DNA from: Acidobacteriota bacterium
GTDB taxonomy: Bacteria; Acidobacteriota; Blastocatellia; RBC074
Direction: 5' to 3'
DNA length: 5,828 nucleotides
NCBI GenBank assembly: GCA_013140935.1
Contig: JABFSD010000018.1
Location: 1-5,828, forward strand
Shown in pieces: positions 1 through 5,828 of this stretch; within the stretch, counting starts at the first letter, position 1, and the number at the start of each line of letters is the position of its first letter. The notes beneath the pieces were generated by a model that worked only from the letters and a program-made list of their open reading frames with translations, ran no database searches and was not told where the DNA came from. Made by a program: the position numbers and the translations under genes.

Positions 1-570
1 TTCATGATGAGTCTGGTCGGACGTTTCGGCAGCGCGGCGCAGGCTGGATACACCATCGCCATCCGCATCCTGATCGTAGCCATTCTGCCTTCGTGGGGGA
101 TGAGCAATGCGGGCGCAACGCTCGTGGGACAAAACCTCGGCGCACAGAAACCCGAACGTGCCGAAAAATCGGTCTGGCTGGCCGGACACGCCAACGCCGT
201 CTTTTTGTTCGGCGTCACGCTGTTTTGCGTCCTCGGCGCAGAATGGATGATTCGCTTTTTCACCGACGACGCCGAAGTCATTCGCCACGCGAGCAATGCG
301 CTCAGGTATATCAGTTACGGTTACGTGTTTTATGGTTACGGCATGGTGATGGCGTCGGCGTTTAACGGCGCGGGCGATACGTGGACGCCGACCGTACTCA
401 ACGTCATCTGTTTCTGGCTCATTCAAATTCCGCTGGCCTGGGCGCTGTCGCAATGGACGGGTTGGAACGAACTCGGCGTGTTTTTCGCCATCACGTTTTC
501 CGAATCCATTTTGGCGGTGCTGGCGATGGTGGTGTTTCGGCAAGGAAAATGGAAAGCGATAAAGGTATAA
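1..570 (+). CDS. MATE family efflux transporter, C-terminal part (5' end outside window)
   Basis: The reading frame is open from the first base and ends with TAA at 568-570, so about 189 residues of a protein that is usually 440-490 aa are visible. MATE transporters are inner-membrane antiporters that expel drugs or other organic cations in exchange for Na+ or H+. The second half of the family pattern is present. A segment resembling [14 protein letters not shown] lies at about residues 35-48 and is followed by [10 protein letters not shown]. Further on come a hydrophobic helix, the acidic FFTDDAEV turn, the [10 protein letters not shown] loop at about 122-131, and a helix containing [12 protein letters not shown]. 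Several hydrophobic stretches match the last membrane helices of the 12. ATG codons at 4 and 7 are internal methionines, not starts, because the homologous fold needs the N-terminal half. The substrate cannot be told. The next gene begins four bases after the stop, so the two are probably co-transcribed. Confidence 0.93.
   Translation, partial: FMMSLVGRFGSAAQAGYTIAIRILIVAILPSWGMSNAGATLVGQNLGAQKPERAEKSVWLAGHANAVFLFGVTLFCVLGAEWMIRFFTDDAEVIRHASNALRYISYGYVFYGYGMVMASAFNGAGDTWTPTVLNVICFWLIQIPLAWALSQWTGWNELGVFFAITFSESILAVLAMVVFRQGKWKAIKV
561..565 (+). promoter_or_regulatory. Ribosome binding site of the methyltransferase gene
   Basis: AAAGG lies nine bases before the ATG at 575 and inside the last codons of the transporter gene. 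It supports the 575 start over the later in-frame ATG at 629, which has no Shine-Dalgarno-like sequence upstream. It also fits translation from a shared transcript with the transporter. Confidence 0.6.
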
Positions 571-574
571 ATCC

Positions 575-1318
575 ATGAACAAACTCTTGATATTGCTGTC
601 CCTTATCGCGTCGCAAGCCGCTTGCCTCATGCAAGCGACCGCTCCGCAAAAGGCCGTGCCGACGCCGACGCCCGCTTTGTATGAAACGCGCACCAAAGGC
701 GCGCCCGACGGCATCGGCAAGTGGTATCAAGGGCGCGAGATTACTTTCGTCATGGGCTTCGCCGGAGCCGATTGGCTCGAACGTCCCGAACGCAGCTCAG
801 AAGAACAACCCGACCGCGTCGTCAAAGAGATGAACCTCAAACCCACCGACGTCGTCGCTGACGTAGGCGCAGGCACCGGCTATTTCGCGTTTCGCTTCGC
901 GCGCGCCGTTCCGCAAGGCAAGGTTTACGCCGTAGACCTGCAACCTGAAATGCTCAACCTCATCGAGACGCGCAAGCGCGAATTCAAAGCCGAGAACGTC
1001 ATTGGCGTTCAGAGTACCGAGCAAGACGCCCGGCTGCCCGCCAACGCCGTAGATGTCGTCTTCATGGCCGATGTCTATCACGAGTTCGCTTATCCGTTTG
1101 AAATGATGCAAAGCATCTTGAAGGCGCTGAAGCCCGGCGGGCGCATCATTCAAATCGAATATCGCGGCGAAGACCCGAACGTGCCGATCAAGCCTCTGCA
1201 CAAAATGACGGTGAAGCAGGTGCGCAAAGAGCAGGAATTCGTCGGATTGAAATTCGTCGAAGTGAAAAACTTTTTGCCGCAACAGCATTTCATCGTGCTG
1301 GAAAAACCTCGAAGCTGA
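575..1318 (+). CDS. Class I SAM-dependent methyltransferase with N-terminal signal-like segment
   Basis: This 247-aa protein has a Rossmann-type methyltransferase domain of the UbiE/Methyltransf_11 kind. Motif I is DVGAGTGYF at residues 96-104. The acidic residue expected to hold the SAM ribose is D121 in YAVDLQPEM. The later motif DVVFMADVYHEF spans about 160-171, and the LKPGG turn lies at about 185-189. Residues 1-23 are a Sec-like signal: K3, a hydrophobic core LLILLSLIA, then small residues near positions 12-23 with Ala-containing candidate cleavage sites. A Pro/Thr-rich linker follows. Cys17 is not in a good lipobox because Gln stands at -3. The segment YQGREITFVMGFAGADWLERPER (about 51-73) precedes the catalytic fold and resembles a group of exported-looking methyltransferases I recall from Planctomycetes and Acidobacteria. 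The methyl acceptor is unknown. The gene follows the MATE gene by four bases. The start at 575 is favoured by AAAGG at 561-565. Confidence 0.88.
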   Translation: MNKLLILLSLIASQAACLMQATAPQKAVPTPTPALYETRTKGAPDGIGKWYQGREITFVMGFAGADWLERPERSSEEQPDRVVKEMNLKPTDVVADVGAGTGYFAFRFARAVPQGKVYAVDLQPEMLNLIETRKREFKAENVIGVQSTEQDARLPANAVDVVFMADVYHEFAYPFEMMQSILKALKPGGRIIQIEYRGEDPNVPIKPLHKMTVKQVRKEQEFVGLKFVEVKNFLPQQHFIVLEKPRS

Positions 1319-1358
1319 AAAATCCATCACCAACTGTCGGCTAAATCTGGCAGCCGCG

Positions 1359-1386
1359 CGTAGCACAGACTGAAGTCTGTGCTACG
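1359..1386. repeat. Intergenic perfect palindromic repeat (GTAG...CTAC type)
   Basis: Arms of 13 bp at 1359-1371 (CGTAGCACAGACT) and 1374-1386 (AGTCTGTGCTACG) are exact reverse complements around a 2-base centre. It lies in the 105-bp gap between the methyltransferase and the membrane protein gene, ending 37 bases before the ATG at 1424. No T-run follows on either side, so it does not look like an intrinsic terminator. It shares the outer GTAG/CTAC and inner CAG/CTG pattern with the repeat at 2374-2416, so it is read as one copy of a dispersed REP-like family. Confidence 0.88.
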
Positions 1387-1423
1387 TTTGCGGCACAACA
1401 CTTGCTCGAACGCTAAGAGACAC

Positions 1424-3106
1424 ATGAATGACAATCGCAAGACGCGCTGGCTCACCGCAGTCCTGTGCGTGCTGGTAACGACCATCGCAGTGATTCCTTT
1501 TTTTTACCTCGGCGAAGACCGCGCTGTCGGCTGTTGCGGCGGCGCGATGCCGATCACGCACGATGCGTGGATGCATTACAACCAGATGAACGCTTTCGCG
1601 CGCGGACTCAGCGCCGGACGCATCTATCCGCGTTGGGACGAAGCGACGGATAAAGGTTACGGCGCGCCGGTGACGAGTTTTTATCCGCCGGGCGTTTATT
1701 ACTTAACGTCGTTGGCTTACGCCGTGACGCGCGACTGGATTCGCACGTGGATGTTGTCTTATTGGCTGATGAGTTTTGCGGCAGCGTGGGCGATGTATGT
1801 TTACGCGCGTCGCCATCTCACACGCACGGCGGCGTGGCTGGCAATGGCGGCTTACACGATTGCGCCTTATCACTTGCTCAACCAATACCAACGCGGCGCG
1901 CAATCTGAGTTGCTCAGTTTCGTCTGGATGCCGCTGTGTTTGCTCTTTGCTGAAAGGTTGCCAGAAAGTCTTAAGGACGAAAGCCCTCGAATGCGCGCGG
2001 CGTTGGGGCTTGCCGCAAGTTACGGAGCCTTTCTCTGGTCGCATCCGCCGACGGCTTATCAGTTCACGTTGGTCGCTGGCGTTTGTTTGTTAGTGCGCAT
2101 CGTGTGGTTGCGGCAATGGCGCGCATTGGGTTGGATAACGTTGTCGCTTATCGGTGGTTCGCTGCTCGCAGCGGCTTATTTGTATCCGGCGTTTTTAGAG
2201 CAACACCTGATTCACGCCGATAGCGTAAACCATACGTGGCCTTATCATCAGACTTACGTGTTCGATTACGTGCAAACGACCTTTAAGCGCGACGATTGGT
2301 TTTACGCGCGCGTAGATTGGCTTTGGTTTAGCGCAACGGCGTTATTGTTTTCACTCAGTGCGGCAAGCGCGTGGCCGAGGTGTAGGGCAGGTTACCAACC
2401 TGCCCTACACCTCGGCATCGGCACACTCGCCGCCTTTTTGATGACGCGCCTATCCTTCCCTATCGGACAGCTCATCCCGCACATTGAGATTGGCGTATTC
2501 GCGTGGCGCATGCTGGGCCTCACGAGTCTGGCGTTGGCGTTATTGATCGGCGCGTGCTGGCAAGCGGCTGGCGGCAGACGCATCCTTGCAATATTGGCAA
2601 CGTGCGGACTCATCGGCATCAGCTTTTATAACGTCGTATGGCCGATGGTGCGCGGCGAAGCCTTCGTACCGAATCCGCAGCATTTCAATTTTGCTACGTT
2701 GCCCGCGACCGCGCCGCGCGAGGTGCCAGAACGCGCCACCATACAATTCGCCCACGAGGATGCGGGCAGTGCGCAAGTCATCACGTGGCAACCCGAATAC
2801 CGCATCGTCAACGTACACGTGCCACAGGCCACGCAGATGTTATGGCGCACCTTCGATTATCCGGGCTGGCGGCTGACGGTTGATGGGCAAGTCACGCCGC
2901 ACACACGCGGCGCTTACGGCGAAATCGTCTTGCTCATCGCCGCAGGCAATCATCAAGTCATCGCAGAATTTCGTGCTACACCCATTCGCGCGGCGAGCAA
3001 CTGGATAACGGTTATCGCAGCAATCATCTGGCTTTTACTCTTCTTCAACAGCTTCAAGATAACTTCGGGGAGACAACAACATGCAACCGTGGGCGAAACG
3101 TTTTGA
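1424..3106 (+). CDS. Polytopic membrane protein, PTPS-related/YfhO-like (GT-C-type) family
   Basis: This 560-aa protein has roughly 12-13 hydrophobic segments. TM1 is at about 9-29. The first external loop contains THDAWMHY, with D47 at the place where GT-C glycosyltransferases carry their catalytic acid. It is followed by GRIYPRW (65-71) and GYGAPVTSFYPPGVYYL (78-94), which is the hallmark of the membrane family named 6-pyruvoyl-tetrahydropterin synthase-related (PF10131). That name is historical, and nothing here is a PTPS enzyme. More helices run to about residue 405. A non-membrane segment at about 408-525, with FDYPGWRLTVDG and NHQVIAEF, resembles the C-terminal beta domain of YfhO-like proteins, and a last helix lies at about 526-541. 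The likely role is transfer of a lipid-linked sugar to an envelope molecule, but the substrate is unknown. ATG 1424 is chosen, with a weak AAGAGA at 1415-1420. The GTG at 1379 is in frame but lies within a palindromic repeat. Residues 317-330 are encoded by an inserted palindrome. The gene overlaps the next one by 26 bp. Confidence 0.82.
   Translation: MNDNRKTRWLTAVLCVLVTTIAVIPFFYLGEDRAVGCCGGAMPITHDAWMHYNQMNAFARGLSAGRIYPRWDEATDKGYGAPVTSFYPPGVYYLTSLAYAVTRDWIRTWMLSYWLMSFAAAWAMYVYARRHLTRTAAWLAMAAYTIAPYHLLNQYQRGAQSELLSFVWMPLCLLFAERLPESLKDESPRMRAALGLAASYGAFLWSHPPTAYQFTLVAGVCLLVRIVWLRQWRALGWITLSLIGGSLLAAAYLYPAFLEQHLIHADSVNHTWPYHQTYVFDYVQTTFKRDDWFYARVDWLWFSATALLFSLSAASAWPRCRAGYQPALHLGIGTLAAFLMTRLSFPIGQLIPHIEIGVFAWRMLGLTSLALALLIGACWQAAGGRRILAILATCGLIGISFYNVVWPMVRGEAFVPNPQHFNFATLPATAPREVPERATIQFAHEDAGSAQVITWQPEYRIVNVHVPQATQMLWRTFDYPGWRLTVDGQVTPHTRGAYGEIVLLIAAGNHQVIAEFRATPIRAASNWITVIAAIIWLLLFFNSFKITSGRQQHATVGETF
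2374..2416. repeat. Palindromic repeat inserted in frame in the membrane protein gene
   Basis: Arms of 20 bp at 2374-2393 (GCCGAGGTGTAGGGCAGGTT) and 2397-2416 are perfect reverse complements around the loop ACC. The core GTAGGGCAG...CTGCCCTAC resembles the repeat at 1359-1386. It is translated within the host gene as PRCRAGYQPALHLG (about residues 317-330), between the helix VDWLWFSATALLFSLSAAS and the next hydrophobic stretch starting near TLAAFLM. The reading frame is kept on both sides. No clear target duplication is seen. Confidence 0.93.
3067..3073 (+). promoter_or_regulatory. Ribosome binding site of the small membrane protein gene
   Basis: GGGGAGA, the best Shine-Dalgarno sequence in the window, lies seven bases before the ATG at 3081 and inside the upstream coding region. 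It fixes the start of the downstream gene and shows that the 26-bp gene overlap is real. Confidence 0.75.
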
Positions 3107-3695
3107 GTGGCCGATGATCGTCGGCTTTTTCGTAGTAGGTTCGGTGTTTCTATTCAAGATGGCGTATCTGCCCGGCTACATCAGCCTGCCCGTAGGCGCG
3201 CTGCTACTTGGTCTGTTCCATCACTTTGTTCAATCGTGTTACGGCGTACGCATTCCGCTGTTCTTGCTGCTGCTGCTGTGGCTTTCGATTGCGCTGGATT
3301 GGCTGGGCAACATCCTCGGCCTTTATAACGCCAAAGATTTGTGGATCGCTTACGACTCGATCACACATACCGCCGTGCCGTTGCTCGTGACGCCCGTGAT
3401 GGTGTGGCTGATGGATTCAGGCTTGAAACGATTTGGCTACGCGCTGCCCCTGCCGCTGGTGGCGCTGTTCGCGGTGACGACGATGTTCACGCTCGCGGGC
3501 TTTTACGAAGTGCTGGAACTGTGGGACGACAAATACATGCATCCCGATCCCGGCTGGCGCATTCACGGGCCTTATGACACGCCGAACGATTTGCAATGCG
3601 ATTTGTTAGGGATGGTTTTAGGCGGGCTGCTGGCTTATCTGTGGATGCGCCGTGACGCCACCGCCACGCAAAGCGCGTTACATGCCGCATACTAA
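3081..3695 (+). CDS. Small multipass membrane protein, probably YjdF/DUF2238-like
   Basis: This 204-aa protein has about six hydrophobic segments: roughly 11-29, 31-50, 56-80, 95-111, 120-142 and 172-189. Polar residues stand out in and beside the helices: D73 in ALDWLGN, D92 and H96 in YDSITH, E143 and E146 with D149/D150 in GFYEVLELWDD, and D166, D170 and D174 in YDTPNDLQCDLLGMVLGG. A His in one helix, a YE-x-x-E helix and a D-x(n)-D-x-x-x-D segment leading into the last Gly-rich helix match my memory of the DUF2238/YjdF inner-membrane family, whose function is not established. These residues could form a metal site, but that is inference. The gene overlaps the upstream membrane protein gene by 26 bp and has its own strong RBS, so the two are almost certainly translated from one mRNA. 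The stop TAA at 3693-3695 touches a terminator hairpin. Confidence 0.75.
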   Translation: MQPWAKRFEWPMIVGFFVVGSVFLFKMAYLPGYISLPVGALLLGLFHHFVQSCYGVRIPLFLLLLLWLSIALDWLGNILGLYNAKDLWIAYDSITHTAVPLLVTPVMVWLMDSGLKRFGYALPLPLVALFAVTTMFTLAGFYEVLELWDDKYMHPDPGWRIHGPYDTPNDLQCDLLGMVLGGLLAYLWMRRDATATQSALHAAY

Positions 3696-3736
3696 AAAGC
3701 GGCGGCGCAAGACGACATCTTGCGCCGCCGCTTTTT
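3694..3736. terminator. Bidirectional intrinsic terminator between converging genes
   Basis: Arms of 19 bp at 3694-3712 and 3718-3736 pair perfectly around the loop CGACA. The stem core is GCGGCGGCGCAAGA, flanked by five A bases on the left and a seven-T run (3732-3738) on the right. Each strand therefore has a GC-rich stem followed by a T-run. The left edge includes the last two bases of the + strand gene's stop codon, and the right T-run includes part of the leuS stop codon (3737-3739 on the - strand). It should terminate both transcripts. Confidence 0.9.
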
Positions 3737-5828
3737 TTATTTCACGACCAGATTGACCAATCGCTTCGGTACGACAATCGTTTTGACGATTTGTTTGTCA
3801 GCCAGTTTAGCCTGCACTTTGGCATCGGCCAGTACTGCCGCTTTCAGATCATCGTCAGAGATTTCAGCCGCGACAATTACTTTCGCCGCCATCTTGCCGT
3901 TGATCTGCACTGGAATTTCCAACTCATCAGCTTTCGCCAACTCTGCGTCATAAGCAGGCCATCTCGATGAAACGACGACTTCATCGCGGCCTAACGAAGC
4001 CCACAACTCCTCAGCGATGTGCGGCGTAAACGGAGCCAACAATTTCACCAACGCTTCAATCGCCTCTTTCACTGCGAACTTATCGGCGTCAGTTGCCGCA
4101 TCTTTCACCGTCGCGTCAAACGCATATAACTCATTCGTCAATTCCATCATCGCCGCCACCGCCGTATTGAAATTCATGCGTTCGGCAATGTCCGTCGTCA
4201 CGCGCTTGATCGTCTGATGCGTCTTGCGGCGCAACGCACGAGCCGCATCAGTGAATTCCAAATTCTGAATTTCAAATTTGAAATTCACGCGGTCATTCCA
4301 CTTATAAATAATTCTCCACACGCGATTCAGAAATCTCGCTGCGCCTTCTGCACCGGCTTCGCTCCATTCCAAATCTTTTTCAGGCGGAGCCGCGAACAGC
4401 ATAAACAGCCGCACCGTATCCGCTCCGTAAATGCGAATCATTTCGTCCGGGTCAACGGTGTTCTTTTTCGACTTCGACATTTTCTCGATGCGACCGACGG
4501 TGGGAGGCTGGCTGCAAAACTTACACTTGCCGTCAATGACTTCGGTCGGATAAATCCAGTCGTGTGTAGCGCAGCGATACGAAGCCAGCGTGACCATGCC
4601 TTGCGTCAACAGTTTTTTGACCGGCTCGCCAAAGGTCAGCAAGCCTAAGTCGCGCATGATCTTCGTCCACAGCCGCGTATAAATCAGATGCAACACGGCG
4701 TGTTCGATGCCGCCGATGTATTGATCCACCGGCGTCCAGTAAGCCGCAATCGCAGGGTCGAAAGGCAGCTTCTCATTTTTCGGATCAACGTAACGGAAGT
4801 AATACCACGACGAATCAACGAACGTATCCATCGTGTCAGTGTCGCGCCGCGCCGCTGCGCCACAAGTCGGACACGTCACATTCACAAAGCCCTCGTGTTC
4901 CGCCAGCGGTGCGCCTTTCGACGCGAAATCCAAATCCTTCGGCAAGGCTACGGGCAGTTGATCTTCAGGCACGGGTACGATGCCGCACTTTGCGCAGTGA
5001 ACGAAAGGAATCGGAGTGCCCCACGCGCGTTGCCGCGAGATGCCCCAATCACGAATCTTGAAATTCGTTTGTGACGTGCCAAAGCCATTCGCTTCAGCGT
5101 GCGCCGTCATTGCTGCGATTGCTTCCGGCACGGGCTTGCCGCTCCATTCGCCCGAATTGATGACCGTGCATTTGTCGTCTTTCGGCGTGAAAGCCTCGGT
5201 CAACGGCTCGTTCGCGTCGCCCTTGAAATCATTCGCCACAATGACGCGCGGAATCGGCAAACCGTACTTGCTCGAAAATTCAAAGTCGCGTTCGTCGTGC
5301 GCCGGCACAGCCATAATCGCGCCTGTGCCATAACTGGTCAGCACAAAGTTCGCCGTCCAAATCGGCAGCTTCGCTTGGTTGAAAGGATTGATCGCGTACA
5401 TCCCGGTGAACACACCCAGCTTCTCTTTGCCCTCCGCCATACGGTCGGCGGCTTCGATGGCGGATTGCTGTTCGACGAATGTTTTCAGTTCATCGCTCGC
5501 TTTACCGCATTCGATCAACTCGGCAATCAGTGCGTGTTCTGGAGCCAGAATCAACGAACTCGCGCCATAAATCGTGTCAATGCGCGTCGTGAAAATACGA
5601 ATCGTCTTGTCGGCTTCGCCGTCAATTTTGAAATCAACTTCTGCGCCTTTGCTGCGGCCAATCCAGTTGCGTTGCATCGTGATGACGCGATCAGGCCAGC
5701 CGCCTTTCTGATCGTTCAACGAGTCCAGCAACTCATCGGCGTATTTCGTCACGCGCACGAACCACTGCTCCAACTGGCGTTGACGCACGCGTACGTCTTC
5801 GTGCCGCCAGCACAAACCGCCTTCGGCC
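3737..5828 (-). CDS. leuS: Leucyl-tRNA synthetase, N-terminus outside window
   Basis: This class I aminoacyl-tRNA synthetase attaches leucine to tRNA-Leu in the cytoplasm. The frame is open to the window edge, giving about 696 residues of an expected 850-880. The TTG at 5815 is an internal Leu codon, because AEGG codons continue upstream of it. Residues are numbered from the first whole codon (5827). The segment after CWRHEDV contains QWFVRVTKYADELL. The MQRNWIGRS segment leads into the CP1 editing domain, which has a Thr-rich TTRIDTIYG at about 80-88 and AVPAHDERDFEF, whose Asp pair 178/181 includes the conserved editing Asp. A zinc ribbon has C278/C281 and C319/C322. DTMDTFVDSSWYYFRY follows. 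A second Cys/His cluster (C419, H422, C435, C438) lies just before KMSKS at 449-453. A helical anticodon-binding domain and the C-terminal domain (IPVQINGKMAAKV to the end) complete it. The HIGH motif is missing because it lies outside the window. An AT-rich palindrome encodes residues 515-525. No frameshift is seen. Confidence 0.97.
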   Translation of the reverse strand, partial: AEGGLCWRHEDVRVRQRQLEQWFVRVTKYADELLDSLNDQKGGWPDRVITMQRNWIGRSKGAEVDFKIDGEADKTIRIFTTRIDTIYGASSLILAPEHALIAELIECGKASDELKTFVEQQSAIEAADRMAEGKEKLGVFTGMYAINPFNQAKLPIWTANFVLTSYGTGAIMAVPAHDERDFEFSSKYGLPIPRVIVANDFKGDANEPLTEAFTPKDDKCTVINSGEWSGKPVPEAIAAMTAHAEANGFGTSQTNFKIRDWGISRQRAWGTPIPFVHCAKCGIVPVPEDQLPVALPKDLDFASKGAPLAEHEGFVNVTCPTCGAAARRDTDTMDTFVDSSWYYFRYVDPKNEKLPFDPAIAAYWTPVDQYIGGIEHAVLHLIYTRLWTKIMRDLGLLTFGEPVKKLLTQGMVTLASYRCATHDWIYPTEVIDGKCKFCSQPPTVGRIEKMSKSKKNTVDPDEMIRIYGADTVRLFMLFAAPPEKDLEWSEAGAEGAARFLNRVWRIIYKWNDRVNFKFEIQNLEFTDAARALRRKTHQTIKRVTTDIAERMNFNTAVAAMMELTNELYAFDATVKDAATDADKFAVKEAIEALVKLLAPFTPHIAEELWASLGRDEVVVSSRWPAYDAELAKADELEIPVQINGKMAAKVIVAAEISDDDLKAAVLADAKVQAKLADKQIVKTIVVPKRLVNLVVK
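4252..4287. repeat. AT-rich palindromic repeat inside leuS
   Basis: A perfect 22-bp palindrome at 4266-4287 has the core GAATTTCAAATTTGAAATTC. It is preceded by a near-copy of its first half at 4252-4265 (TGAATTCCAAATTC against TGAATTTCAAATTT, period 14). Only 8 of the 36 bases are G or C, in a gene that is otherwise GC-rich. On the - strand it is read in frame as NFKFEIQNLEF, in the linker between the KMSKS-side stem region and the anticodon-binding helices of LeuRS. Confidence 0.85.

Noticed and set aside
608..625. Lipobox around Cys17 of the methyltransferase
   Set aside because: The residues before Cys are Gln-Ala-Ala, and Gln at -3 does not fit the lipobox, so a lipoprotein call is not supported.
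613..636. Alternating GCAAGC/GCTTGC/GCAAGC segments that could form competing hairpins in the signal-coding region
   Set aside because: The stems are only 5-6 bp, one loop is too small unless the stem is shortened, and no regulatory partner is visible.
797..1366. Long antisense open frame (189 codons) opposite the methyltransferase gene
   Set aside because: It lies entirely across a gene with clear catalytic motifs, its translation shows no family pattern, and it is a codon-bias shadow.
1379..1423. GTG at 1379 as start of the membrane protein gene
   Set aside because: The codon lies in the right arm of a palindromic repeat, has no Shine-Dalgarno sequence, and the extra residues precede a normal positively charged N-terminus that begins at ATG 1424.
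1498..1505. Run of eight T bases near the start of the membrane protein gene, as a possible slippage or phase-variation site
   Set aside because: It encodes Phe-Phe in the first membrane helix and the frame is intact. A single short run without variant reads is not evidence of phase variation.
3265..3279. CTG triplet run in the small membrane protein gene
   Set aside because: It encodes a Leu stretch within a membrane helix, is short, and fits ordinary codon use.
4217..5333. Several + strand open frames opposite leuS
   Set aside because: They are antisense to a well-conserved synthetase gene, lack ribosome binding sites and show no recognisable family.

Overview
The window is a GC-rich bacterial chromosomal segment with ordinary gene density and no phage, plasmid, IS or CRISPR signal. 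It holds five protein genes: four on the + strand and one convergent gene on the - strand. The organism cannot be fixed from this sequence. Three things are compatible with Acidobacteriota (perhaps Blastocatellia) or a similar phylum: a Sec-exported-looking UbiE-like methyltransferase, GTAG...CTAC palindromic repeats that intrude into genes, and the style of LeuRS. That placement is an inference of low certainty.

Layout. Bases 1-570 are the C-terminal part of a MATE-family multidrug/cation antiporter. Four bases later comes a class I SAM-dependent methyltransferase with an N-terminal signal-like segment (575-1318); the spacing suggests co-transcription. A 105-bp gap follows and carries a perfect 28-bp palindromic repeat (1359-1386). 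Next is a polytopic membrane protein of the PTPS-related/YfhO-like, GT-C-type class (1424-3106). It overlaps by 26 bp a small multipass membrane protein resembling the YjdF/DUF2238 family (3081-3695). A strong hairpin at 3694-3736 overlaps the stop codons of both converging genes and probably terminates transcription from both sides. The rest (3737-5828, - strand) is leuS, leucyl-tRNA synthetase, complete at its C-terminus but missing about the first 170 residues, including the HIGH motif, beyond the window edge.

The most notable signal is a set of three palindromic elements that gene function does not explain. One lies in the leader of the membrane protein gene. A second, structurally related and with compensating stem changes, lies inside that gene and is read in frame as an RAGYQPAL-type peptide in a loop between two membrane helices. 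A third, AT-rich and of a different type, lies inside leuS and is read as a NFKFEIQNLEF peptide in the linker before the anticodon-binding domain. Together they suggest a genome seeded with small palindromic elements that can insert in frame into essential and membrane-protein genes, comparable in principle to REP elements and Rickettsia palindromic elements. No mobilising enzyme (for example a RAYT transposase) is present here.
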